A stretch of DNA of 37,510 nt from JABDGC01 sp964449835. Lineage in GTDB: Bacteria; Pseudomonadota; Gammaproteobacteria; DSM-16500. The notes below the pieces were generated by a model that was not told the origin of the DNA, did not search any database, and saw nothing but the letters and a program-made list of their open reading frames with translations. The translations under genes were made by a program, and so were the position numbers. Below, one piece after another: positions 1 through 8,618 of the stretch (position 1 is the stretch's first letter; the number at the start of each line of letters is the position of its first letter). Location of the stretch: positions 1 through 37,510 of the forward strand of contig CAYVBZ010000013.1 in NCBI GenBank assembly GCA_964449835.1. Reading direction: 5' to 3'.

Positions 1-3000
1 CCGTCTGCCACTTGATCATGGTATTCCTCCACTTTCGAGTCAGCCGTGATATAAGAATGACGAACACCCATGGCATCAAGAACACCAATAAACTCATCAT
101 GGTCCCGTTTAGACAAGGCATTTTTGGAGCTATATAGATCAACGACCGATCCCGTCAGCGCTAAATAAATGTTGCGCATGATCGAAATAATGCTCTTGCC
201 TTCGCCGGTGCGGACTTGGTGCAATAAATTTTCGTCATTGTGCAAAGCCGCGTAGATCAAATCCAGCATCTGCGTGTGATTGGCCCATTTGCCGGTTTTT
301 CGCAACAAAATTTCGCGCATGAAAGCAAGAATGCGCGCGGTGGCATAAGCCCTGTCTTCGGAGGAAGTTTCGTCTTTAGGCAGCAGGTCCAGGTCCATGA
401 GCGCGGCTCTTTCGGACATCAGTCCATCCCGCAATTTTTTAGAAGAAAGCTCTTTTAGTTCCGACGCCTGACTGTAGCTGTTTAAATAAAACAAAAGGTC
501 CAGCAACTCCTTTTGCTCTTTATCTGCGATATAACTCCCTTCCCCTTTGCGCTTCATGCCTTGCAGAACTCGCAAAAGATCAGTCTTGTCTTCGTTGTTA
601 ACGCTGTAATTCCGTTTTCCTGCCGCTTGTACGACTGCCTCGAAGTGATGAATCAAGTCCGTTGCCTTATTGAGATACTTAGGCGCAATGTCATTTAGAA
701 TGGCCAGGGAAAGTCCCGCATCTTCGGCATAATACTCTGCCAAGATCTGCAATTGGTCGCAGGACCAGTTTTGTAATTGATCGTTGACTTCTTGTAACAA
801 CTCCTCTTGCTTTTCTTTCGTCTCCTTTGGATCTAGCCCATGCATCAGAATAATGCGCAGATAGGCCTCTTTCGCAGGACCACTTTCTTTTTCTTTAGGT
901 GGAAGCGGAAGCGCGTCATTTTGGACCACGCGATGAAGGTATTTGATTTGGGCTTTTTGCCACAGCCTTTGTAAGCGCAGCGTTTTCGCTACCTTGGGAA
1001 TGCGGCCCCATTGTAGTGCTGCCGTTTCAATGGTCTGAGTTCTTTCCGGCTCTTTTCTTTTTTCTCCCAAATATAATATTCCTTCGCTGAGCATTTTCAT
1101 CCACTGAGGATCGACGGGCGGCTTCTCCTCTTCAGAGAGCTCTTGAAGCAGCTGTTGTGCTTTATACGCATAATCACACTGGTCAGGATGCCTCAACACC
1201 AGTTTCATTAGGTCTGGCTTATACTGGTTCGACATAGGACTTTTGACAATGCGCTTAATTTGATTTTCTGCATCGTACAATGCCGAATTCGATTTTAATT
1301 GTTGCAAATCAGAATTGAGGAGATCCGATTTAGCTCCCAATTTCAGTTGTTGCTCGAAAAGTTCCTGCAAAAGATTAGTTGGATAATGTTGATGATCATA
1401 AACTGCATCGTCCAACAAAATTTCCAACCATTGAATCAATTGCGGAACGGAATAAACGCGCGTTTCTCCCTCTTTGCGTGCATAGGAAATCAGCATGCCC
1501 AATACTTGGCCGAGTTCATTATAATGCGGCTTATTGTCCAGATGGAGCAAAAGGTGCAGCAGGTCCTGAAGCTGCCTCTCCGGGTTATTTTCGGTATCAA
1601 CCGCTAAAAGGTCTTTCTTAATTAAGATAGTTAATAACGATAGGTTTTGTTGATAAAACGTCGGCCTGATCTGTCCATCCAGTTCTTTTATCAAATCATT
1701 TTTCTCAGTCTCTTCAAGGCGGCGGAATGGGGTGTCCTGATACAAAATGGCACACCCCAGGCTCACCCACGTCGATATGTGTTTTTTTCGAACTTGCTCC
1801 GCGTCTTCAACGGATCTCGCTTCAGCGAGACTTCCAAAAGCCAGCCCCAGCGCTTTTTTATTTGGGAAGGTATTCGGTTTAGAAAAATCAATTGATCGGA
1901 GTTGCCGCTGTAGAATATCTATTTGTTCCTCGAGTTTTACACTCAAATTATTTTTATTAGGAATAGGAGCGGGTAAGACCTCCTTCTCCCAGAAATCATC
2001 TTTGTCAAAGTCCTCTTCTTCATAGATCCAAGGGCAAGTCATGAGGGCGGGATGGTCTAAACCATTTTGCTTCGCGAACGCTAACAAACCGGACAATTTT
2101 TCCTCACGATCAACGCCTTCAAAACACTGCAAAGCACGGCCACAAGCATTAATCAAATCCAAGCTCCAGTTTTCTTCTTGGATACCTTGCTCATCGAAGA
2201 CCGCCGCCAACGTTGGCAGATCAGAAAAATGCAAATGCAAGCTGCGAGCAAGCAGGTTGCTGTCCAAATAAAGTTGCCCGCTCAACCAAGCAGACAACTT
2301 TTGGGTCGTTTCTTCCTCGTTTTCGAAAACATCTTTCACTTCTTTTTCTTCAAGAAAATCCAGTTGGTCCACGCCCAGCGCCATGCTGGCCATGAGCAAA
2401 CGCAGCTTCACCTTATCTTTAGGCACATTATTCAAGAGCGTCTCTAAAACGTTTAACTCCTTAGCGCTCATCCGCATGCGCTGTGCGCCAAAACGCAGGC
2501 TATGTGTGAGCGGATCGACTAGTTCAATTTCGGCCGGCCAGTCGACACTGTAAGTAGGCTCTTTGGCCTCAGCAGTTGTATGCAACTCCTTCAACTGCAA
2601 ACTCTCTTGCCAATAGGGGAATTTTTCATAACGGACAGCGTAGTAAATCCCGTTTTGCCGCCAATCAATCTGGGATAAATTATCTAAAATAGTTTGCTGG
2701 TTCTCGTGGCTATCCAATTGTTTTTCAGCTTGTTTTAGGACATGCAGCAGACGGTCCAGGAAAACCTGGCCATTAAAATCCGGTGACTGTGAAAGAAATT
2801 TCTCCAAAATGTCCTGCTGCAAGTTTAGATAACGATCGTCCAGGAATTTTATAAATCGCGCGAAAGCATGCCAAAGATGCGCGTAGCGCATGGGCCCTAC
2901 GGCTTTCCCGTGTGCATCCACCAAAGTCCACCACAAATCGGGGTAATGGAGGTTGTCTTTGAGTGTCGCGATGCTGAGTGCAACCGCGTCAACTTCCGCC

Positions 3001-6000
3001 TGGTCAAGGCAATCGGACCAGTTTTGAAGGAGGTCGAGAAGGCGATTTTTCCAAATAGCAAAGGCTTTTGGGCCGAACACCGTTTGAATTTTGCCGGCCA
3101 TCTCCAGCCAGCTGCTCACAGCAGATGTTTTTGCTTCTTCTGCTTCGTAGTGGTTGAATAATTGTCCAAAAGCTTTCAAATTATCTTCTGTTAAACAGCT
3201 TTTCTCATTTACATCAAAGAGCGCATTTTGCAAATCCTCTGTTGCACCTTTCTCTTTCGCGTATTTTTTGAGGGCCAAGAGACAGTCTTCCTTGTTTCCG
3301 GGCTCTTGTAGTTCATTGCTCACATCATAATGCTGCATGGAAACGGAAGCATCCGCTTGGGAAGCTGGTTCTTTTCCGCTCAAAGCCTTCATGGTCCCTT
3401 GCGCATTAGTCAGTCGCTTTTTGTCCTGGTCCTCCAGTGCCATAAAACGCCACAATGTTTGCTGCGCTTTTGTATCTTGGCTTAAAAGAGCGAACTGACG
3501 ATAGTCGCCTCTGAATTCGACAGCCGCCCGCGGCGGTTGCGGCGTCACCGTAAAAGGATTGCGCTTTTCCAAGTCTTTCCTGGCGCGCGCGCGCAAATCG
3601 GCCTTTTTGCGCTTTTGATTGAAGCACAAAATTAATCCCCGCGAGTTTCTGGAGTAAGCCAGGAAAAATCCTGGCGGCAAATTATCCTTGGACAGCCCCA
3701 TGCGATGCTGCGCGGCACTCTGCATCAATTCCTGCACGGCTTCCGGCTCCATTTTCTCAATGATCTGTTCCGCATTGATCTCACTTCCGACCCAGAGCGA
3801 AAAAAGCTGGGCAAAATTTTCCTCTTGCCAACCAGAATATTTTTTTACAACTTCCGGCACGCTCGCCCATTCGGCTTGGAGAGCCTCTTTGCTGTCAATG
3901 TTCGAACGGGTAATGAGTCGGTCCTCATTACCTTCGTAACGCGTAACTTCTTGTTCCTGTTCTTGTTCCACTTGTTGCTGCTGCTCTTCTTCAAGCTCGA
4001 TCTCTTGCTGAAGCTCTTCTTGCAACTGCTGTTGCATCTGAATACCAGGCGTTTGTCTCGCAAGCGGATAAGAAACATCGTCCCCGTCCCAGGACTGAGG
4101 CTGCTGCGCCAAGGGATTCGTCAATTCCACTTCGGCGAGTAAGATGGTTTCGCAGTCAGGCAAATTGCGGAGATTTTCTTCTAACGTCGTTTGTCGCCGC
4201 TGCCGTTGATTATCAAGCACCTTGTTCTGCAAGCGATGATAGCGCGCCTTTAAGGCACACAAGTCCCGTTCTTGCGGCGCTGCTCGGTCCCATGCTGGAA
4301 GTTGAATGACGATCTGTAAATCATCGCTCTCAGCCATCGCCTCAAGGAGGTCCAGAAGGGTGTCGCTTTTTGGATCCAAAGCGAGATTGTGAAGAATCAA
4401 TTCGCCATTTTCTTCCGCGATGCGTTTTTTGCGGTCATCAAGATCAGTAATGAGTTGAATCAAAGCAGCCACAATATCACCATCGCTATATTGAGGTAAA
4501 ATCAGCGATAACGAACTGAACAGCGGATAACAACCCTTCCTCTGAGAATCAAAAGAATTAATACATTGCGCAAGAGCATTAATATAATTGTGCGGCTTAT
4601 CCAACAAGCCGCCAGACAAGTCAAACATGGCCGGCAAACACGGCGCGGCGCCCTCATCCGCCTTGTCCCAAGTCGTAGCAAAAGAATTTAAAAATTCGAA
4701 TAGACAATCAAGCCCTTCCGTGCCCATTTCGGCAATTTGCAAAAAAGACCATACCGTCGACTCTGTCTCATCTTTCTTCAAAAGATGGCTGCAGGTTTTT
4801 TCTCTCCAGGTCGCTTTAAAAGGTAACGCACTTTCAACAAAATCTAAATCAAGCGCAGCGCCGTTCTCTTGAAAGAACTTGAAAATTTCGTCGCCTGTCA
4901 ACGACCACAAGAGTTTACGGTCCTGATCTTCAAGAGACCCGCCGTTATCCGCCAGAATGCTCTTGAGGAAGCGATTGCGCGCGGCGCAATGCAGTGCTTT
5001 ATCATAATGATCCGGATTTGGGTTTTCATCCAGAGGCAACAAAATCGTCTGAAGATCAATATTACGGTCAAATAAGCGATTGGTTACAGCCCAGCTTATT
5101 TGACTTCTTGGTTCTTTTATTGCCGGATAAGAAAGACGTGACAGCTTGTGATGGTAAGCAAGCACTAAGGCTTCCTTCAGGCGCATATCCGAAATAATAT
5201 CGCGGTTTATAGCCTCTCCTTTGACAACTAATGTATCGCTATCACTTGGCTCCTTTTCTTCTTCAATTTTAAGCTGTAGTTCGCCACTATCGAAAGCCTG
5301 TAGAATTGATTTGACCTGCACGTCTTCAAGGTCTTTAGGTTCGACGACCAAATTTGTGGGATATTTCTTTACCCGTAGTATAGGATACATTGTTGAAAAA
5401 GACGTTTCAGACAAGGGTTCGCGATAGGTAAAGGCTTCTCTCACTTCCTCTTTTTGAGTAAGGTCGCAGTCTACGCTATCCTCAATAAGCTCCTGCAATA
5501 ATAAGGACAAAGGAACAATGCTACGATAGGCGTCCAAATCCGTGCTTTTATCAGAGGCGAGCCAAGGCAAAACACGACCCAACAATACCGCATGCCACTG
5601 CGCTTCATCGTCTAACGCGAGCTCATTTAAATGGCTGTTATTGGAAAAATCGACCTCTTGCGTTTCTAGACCCTTAGGAAAATAGGAAGCCAGGTCGTCG
5701 AGGTCGAGGTCGAGGCCAAGGTGTGAAGGTGGAAGATAAGCGAACCAGCCCTTTTCCATTTTCTGCACGGCGATCCAGAACGGTGCCTCCTCGCTCGCGA
5801 CATTTAGTAAAACAATGTCCAATTGTTCCCATTGAGGGTCTTTTAAGTTTTTTAAATCATATAAATTCAGTGGAGCCATTGTCGTACAACTAATACCGCC
5901 GCTCACGTGGCTGCGCATTTCAAGGGGATGACGCTTATATAAAATTCGCAGCAAGTCAAGGCGGCTGGGCGCTTGGTTCACAGAGTAGGTTTTCTTCAGG

Positions 6001-6788
6001 AAGCTTGGATATTCGAGCCGTTTAGAATTGACATAGAACATCTCTACATTGAAAAGAGGATACCCCGCAACGAAGTTGTCCAACCACGCTTGATCAATCG
6101 CATCCCATTCCATATCCTTATCCTCGAATACCTGGCTATTCGGTCCATCGATCGGATCGGACTTCAAATTCTGCATTAAACCGTATTTCAAAACCACATA
6201 TAGAAATGTGTTGACTATACTGTTGGAATTCTCGCCACTTCCCAAATTGTGGAAGTTGAGCCACGGATGCCTGTCTAATAATTTTTCTATGATTTCTTCC
6301 GGCTTAAATTTGTCAAGCGGCTGATCAAATCTATTGAAGAGTTTATCTTTCCAAAGAGAATTAAATTCTTTTTGGTATTTATCTTTTATATTTCTTGTTA
6401 TTTCACTCAGTTCATACTCTTTTATATTTTCTTTATCAGGTTTAGCAGGTTTAGCAGGCTTTTTCCTATTGAAAAGTTTGCGAAAAATTTTCAGCTCTTT
6501 GCTGTTGTCATATCCTGCTTTTTCTTGGTTATACTTTTTAAGTTCGAGTTCATACGACGATAAATCTTTCTCAAATTGTTTTTGCTTAGCATCATTCTCT
6601 TTATCGTAATTCGCTTGAAGTACTTCGGTTTCTTGATTTATTTCCTCTTTTATCTGCTGCTCTTTATAAATAAACCATTCATTATTTAAATCAGACCGGA
6701 GTTCGCGCAAAACAGCTGTTTTGACTCCACAGATTAAATCACTAAAATCTTGAGGGACAGGATCTGTTCTCCACATGTTGATACGCAT
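1..6788 (-). CDS. Giant effector-like protein with C-terminal SecA/helicase-type ATPase, 3' end outside window
   Basis: An uninterrupted minus-strand frame of 2262 codons that leaves the window before any stop. The start is an ATG at 6788 with GAGGAG eight bases upstream. Residues about 30-100 are highly charged and probably coiled coil, followed by a Lys/Pro/Ala-rich linker. Residues about 916-947 are a Gln/Glu-rich stretch, also probably coiled coil. Most of the rest is alpha-helical-looking and matches no domain I recognise. Near the window edge, residues 2194-2199 read TGEGKS in the context HQVRTGEGKS, which resembles the Walker A motif of SecA (TGEGKT). Helicase motif II and later motifs would lie outside the window. 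Large proteins with such a terminal SecA-like module occur in intracellular bacteria, so a secreted effector is plausible but not shown. No signal peptide or membrane segment is visible. The gene is monocistronic here. Confidence 0.8.
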   Translation of the reverse strand, partial: MRINMWRTDPVPQDFSDLICGVKTAVLRELRSDLNNEWFIYKEQQIKEEINQETEVLQANYDKENDAKQKQFEKDLSSYELELKKYNQEKAGYDNSKELKIFRKLFNRKKPAKPAKPDKENIKEYELSEITRNIKDKYQKEFNSLWKDKLFNRFDQPLDKFKPEEIIEKLLDRHPWLNFHNLGSGENSNSIVNTFLYVVLKYGLMQNLKSDPIDGPNSQVFEDKDMEWDAIDQAWLDNFVAGYPLFNVEMFYVNSKRLEYPSFLKKTYSVNQAPSRLDLLRILYKRHPLEMRSHVSGGISCTTMAPLNLYDLKNLKDPQWEQLDIVLLNVASEEAPFWIAVQKMEKGWFAYLPPSHLGLDLDLDDLASYFPKGLETQEVDFSNNSHLNELALDDEAQWHAVLLGRVLPWLASDKSTDLDAYRSIVPLSLLLQELIEDSVDCDLTQKEEVREAFTYREPLSETSFSTMYPILRVKKYPTNLVVEPKDLEDVQVKSILQAFDSGELQLKIEEEKEPSDSDTLVVKGEAINRDIISDMRLKEALVLAYHHKLSRLSYPAIKEPRSQISWAVTNRLFDRNIDLQTILLPLDENPNPDHYDKALHCAARNRFLKSILADNGGSLEDQDRKLLWSLTGDEIFKFFQENGAALDLDFVESALPFKATWREKTCSHLLKKDETESTVWSFLQIAEMGTEGLDCLFEFLNSFATTWDKADEGAAPCLPAMFDLSGGLLDKPHNYINALAQCINSFDSQRKGCYPLFSSLSLILPQYSDGDIVAALIQLITDLDDRKKRIAEENGELILHNLALDPKSDTLLDLLEAMAESDDLQIVIQLPAWDRAAPQERDLCALKARYHRLQNKVLDNQRQRRQTTLEENLRNLPDCETILLAEVELTNPLAQQPQSWDGDDVSYPLARQTPGIQMQQQLQEELQQEIELEEEQQQQVEQEQEQEVTRYEGNEDRLITRSNIDSKEALQAEWASVPEVVKKYSGWQEENFAQLFSLWVGSEINAEQIIEKMEPEAVQELMQSAAQHRMGLSKDNLPPGFFLAYSRNSRGLILCFNQKRKKADLRARARKDLEKRNPFTVTPQPPRAAVEFRGDYRQFALLSQDTKAQQTLWRFMALEDQDKKRLTNAQGTMKALSGKEPASQADASVSMQHYDVSNELQEPGNKEDCLLALKKYAKEKGATEDLQNALFDVNEKSCLTEDNLKAFGQLFNHYEAEEAKTSAVSSWLEMAGKIQTVFGPKAFAIWKNRLLDLLQNWSDCLDQAEVDAVALSIATLKDNLHYPDLWWTLVDAHGKAVGPMRYAHLWHAFARFIKFLDDRYLNLQQDILEKFLSQSPDFNGQVFLDRLLHVLKQAEKQLDSHENQQTILDNLSQIDWRQNGIYYAVRYEKFPYWQESLQLKELHTTAEAKEPTYSVDWPAEIELVDPLTHSLRFGAQRMRMSAKELNVLETLLNNVPKDKVKLRLLMASMALGVDQLDFLEEKEVKDVFENEEETTQKLSAWLSGQLYLDSNLLARSLHLHFSDLPTLAAVFDEQGIQEENWSLDLINACGRALQCFEGVDREEKLSGLLAFAKQNGLDHPALMTCPWIYEEEDFDKDDFWEKEVLPAPIPNKNNLSVKLEEQIDILQRQLRSIDFSKPNTFPNKKALGLAFGSLAEARSVEDAEQVRKKHISTWVSLGCAILYQDTPFRRLEETEKNDLIKELDGQIRPTFYQQNLSLLTILIKKDLLAVDTENNPERQLQDLLHLLLHLDNKPHYNELGQVLGMLISYARKEGETRVYSVPQLIQWLEILLDDAVYDHQHYPTNLLQELFEQQLKLGAKSDLLNSDLQQLKSNSALYDAENQIKRIVKSPMSNQYKPDLMKLVLRHPDQCDYAYKAQQLLQELSEEEKPPVDPQWMKMLSEGILYLGEKRKEPERTQTIETAALQWGRIPKVAKTLRLQRLWQKAQIKYLHRVVQNDALPLPPKEKESGPAKEAYLRIILMHGLDPKETKEKQEELLQEVNDQLQNWSCDQLQILAEYYAEDAGLSLAILNDIAPKYLNKATDLIHHFEAVVQAAGKRNYSVNNEDKTDLLRVLQGMKRKGEGSYIADKEQKELLDLLFYLNSYSQASELKELSSKKLRDGLMSERAALMDLDLLPKDETSSEDRAYATARILAFMREILLRKTGKWANHTQMLDLIYAALHNDENLLHQVRTGEGKSIISIMRNIYLALTGSVVDLYSSKNALSKRDHDEFIGVLDAMGVRHSYITADSKVEEYHDQVAD

Positions 6789-6868
6789 TTCTAAAACTCC
6801 TCGTCTTGTATTTTTATAACAACCACAATTATTACTTTAATGTATTTGTATTATTTTAATGCATCTAG

Positions 6869-6885
6869 CTTAACAAAAACTTAAC
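6869..6885. promoter_or_regulatory. Direct repeat resembling a PmrA-type box upstream of the giant gene
   Basis: CTTAAC-N5-CTTAAC (plus-strand reading) lies 81 bases upstream of the giant gene's ATG. Two TTAA cores with an 11-bp period are the layout of PmrA response-regulator sites, which control many Dot/Icm effector genes in Legionella and Coxiella. A possible -10 (TAAAAT on the minus strand, 6858-6853) lies about 10 bp downstream. The region is AT-rich, so a chance match is possible. Confidence 0.3.
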
Positions 6886-7038
6886 TTTCCGCTTGCTTGG
6901 CAACCCTGGCGTAATTCACTGATTTTACTCGTGTCCGAGCCCGCGTGCGTGCCCATTTTGTCTTAGAGCAACCCATTACCTATGATCTTTAGCCATTTTA
7001 GTCAGCATTGAACGACATAATAAATAGGCTAATTAATA

Positions 7039-8385
7039 TTACATTTTAATGTATCTCGCCGCTTTTTTCTGGCCAATTCGTTTTATGAATTGAACCTCCA
7101 CTAGCTCATTGATTCTGCGTAATGCAGTTGATCGGGAAACTGATAGATGGCGAATGACGTCGCCGATAGTAATTTCAGGTTTGATTGTGAGTAGATTTTT
7201 TAATTTATTAATGTCGGTTTCGTCAATATCGGACTTCTGTTGATGAAGGCGTGGCAGGATACATTTAATATAATTCTCCCCTTCAATGACCGTTGGGCTT
7301 TTTAGCCTCATTTTTTCATAACTTGTGAAGATTTCAATAAAGCCTGAACCTAACTTTTCAATGTACCCTGCCTCACGCATAATTTTGCAGATGATCGGGT
7401 TTCTTAAATAGCTTATTCCTTTTGTTAGATTGCTAGTGTCCAAGGGCCCTGGAAATTGGCCTGGGCTAAAAAATTCAATGCGGTCGTTATACAATGCAAT
7501 TTTACTGGGTGCTTTGATGTGATAGTTTCGATGGACTATCATATTTAATAATGCTTCTCGAATAGCAATGGTTGGAAGTTCGAAGTTTTCGACTCTTTTA
7601 GCGGTTTTTATAACAAAGGAGCGTTGAAGGCGTTCAGTAATAAAATTGAGGGCTTGATTAAATTGTGAAAAGAGTGTGCCATTGCAATCTACAGTTGCAA
7701 TGACTTCCCTTCCGGCAGTTCCTTTAAAATGGCTGCAAATAATCATTGCTTCAGTAAGGAAAGATTGAGGGTTGCGGCCAAATAATAAAATACCGGTTAC
7801 CGATGGGTATGTTTTCGAGTGCTCATATGTAATAAGATTATAGGCTTTTAAAGTTTCCTCAGTGGGTATTGCTCTGCCATGATTAATGCGCTCATTTAGG
7901 AAAATTTTAATTTTCTCATTATCCAGGTCGTTTTTAGTGGCGTGATATACAGGCAAGCATTCAAAGTCAACTCCTCTTGCTTGCCACTCTAATTCCTGAA
8001 TAATTTCTGGCGTCGCTTTTGCCGTAGTTCTTCCTAGACGGATATAGGTGCCACGCGTTGGTCCTTCGGAGCGACTATGATAAGGCTTGCTCATTCCTTC
8101 TGAAACTTCAATGACAATAATGCGCTTGTTCTCTAAAATCTGAGTAGAGATGCGCGGAATAATAGGTGGTGAACAGGCATCATAGATGGAGCGCTCAATA
8201 GATTCCATAGCAAGTTCAATGTCCTGATTAGCTAACCCTAACACGGTGCCATCATCAGCAATACCAATAATTAATTGTCCTCCGCTTTGGTTACAAAAGC
8301 CGATGACGGTTTTAATGATTTGGTTGTTGTTAGGAAGCTCGCGCTTAAATTCTAAATTGATTGATTCTGAAAGGGGATATTTCAT
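7039..8385 (-). CDS. AlbA_2 (Schlafen-like) domain transcriptional regulator
   Basis: A 448-residue protein. The N-terminus has the AlbA_2 signature: ESINLEFKREL, then FCNQSGGQLIIGIADDG, as in COG2865 'predicted transcriptional regulators'. The middle carries the family's ATPase-like C-terminal module (IREALLNMIVHRNY, with IEFFSPGQFPGPL). The C-terminus looks like a winged helix (ITIGDVIRHLSVSRSTALRRI). The frame is open back to 8454, but the ATG at 8385 is chosen because AAGGTG precedes it and because the likely promoter (-35 8449-8454, -10 8426-8431) overlaps the longer start. The product is probably a DNA-binding regulator. Members are often annotated as RecG-like helicase, but no helicase motif is present. 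It stands alone and is probably autoregulated through the inverted repeat over its promoter. Its target is unknown. Confidence 0.85.
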   Translation of the reverse strand: MKYPLSESINLEFKRELPNNNQIIKTVIGFCNQSGGQLIIGIADDGTVLGLANQDIELAMESIERSIYDACSPPIIPRISTQILENKRIIVIEVSEGMSKPYHSRSEGPTRGTYIRLGRTTAKATPEIIQELEWQARGVDFECLPVYHATKNDLDNEKIKIFLNERINHGRAIPTEETLKAYNLITYEHSKTYPSVTGILLFGRNPQSFLTEAMIICSHFKGTAGREVIATVDCNGTLFSQFNQALNFITERLQRSFVIKTAKRVENFELPTIAIREALLNMIVHRNYHIKAPSKIALYNDRIEFFSPGQFPGPLDTSNLTKGISYLRNPIICKIMREAGYIEKLGSGFIEIFTSYEKMRLKSPTVIEGENYIKCILPRLHQQKSDIDETDINKLKNLLTIKPEITIGDVIRHLSVSRSTALRRINELVEVQFIKRIGQKKAARYIKM

Positions 8386-8425
8386 TATATGCGTCACCTT
8401 GATAATGTGCTTCACCATATGCTTC

Positions 8426-8454
8426 ATAATACCGCAATGAATCAAATGAATCAA
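8426..8454 (-). promoter_or_regulatory. Sigma-70-like promoter of the AlbA_2 regulator
   Basis: On the minus strand, -35 TTGATT (8449-8454), a 17-bp spacer and -10 TATTAT (8426-8431). Transcription would start near 8419, leaving a leader of about 35 nt before the ATG at 8385. Each hexamer differs from consensus at only one or two positions. Confidence 0.6.
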
Positions 8455-8494
8455 TTAATTACATATATTTTATTTATTTGATTCATATGATTCA
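8438..8494. promoter_or_regulatory. Large inverted repeat, candidate operator of the AlbA_2 regulator
   Basis: The 17-base arm at 8438-8454 (TGAATCAAATGAATCAA) matches the reverse complement of 8478-8494 at 16 of 17 positions. Each arm itself contains two TGAATCA units, giving four half-sites. The left arm covers the -35 and most of the spacer of the regulator's promoter, so binding there would block transcription. Autorepression is inferred from position only. Confidence 0.5.
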
Positions 8495-8535
8495 GGCTAT
8501 TTATTGAAGCAAAAAAGTGACTCAATACTTGTCTC

Positions 8536-8562
8536 TCTCACGGCGGTAACACGGGTTCGAGT
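8536..8562 (+). repeat. 3'-half remnant of tRNA-Glu, left copy (attachment-site-like)
   Basis: The bases read as a tRNA from the anticodon loop (CTCTCAC, anticodon CTC for Glu) through GGCGG, the variable loop TAACA, and a T-arm (ACGGG, loop TTCGAGT, TCCGT ending at 8567). No 5' half is present: the CCGCC partner of the anticodon stem, D-arm and acceptor strand are absent upstream. The 27-base segment recurs at 15445-15471 in the same orientation with one mismatch. Truncated tRNA 3' ends in direct repeat are typical of integrative element boundaries. Confidence 0.65.
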
Positions 8563-8618
8563 TCCGTATGGAGTGTTAGATTAATCAATGGATTACAAAA
8601 TAAAAAGTCAAAAAAGAT

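Noticed and set aside
240..6609. Many plus-strand open frames of 60-145 codons across the left 6.8 kb
   Set aside because: They lie opposite the single long minus-strand frame, have no ribosome sites or domain motifs, and overlap one another in different frames, so they are shadows.
7039..8454. Annotation of the AlbA_2 protein as an ATP-dependent RecG helicase
   Set aside because: No helicase Walker A or DEAD-type motif is present; the sequence fits the AlbA_2 regulator family with a winged-helix C-terminus.
8520..8580. An intact tRNA-Glu gene
   Set aside because: Only the 3' half is there; the D-arm, anticodon 5' stem and acceptor 5' strand are missing, and the same holds at 15445-15471.
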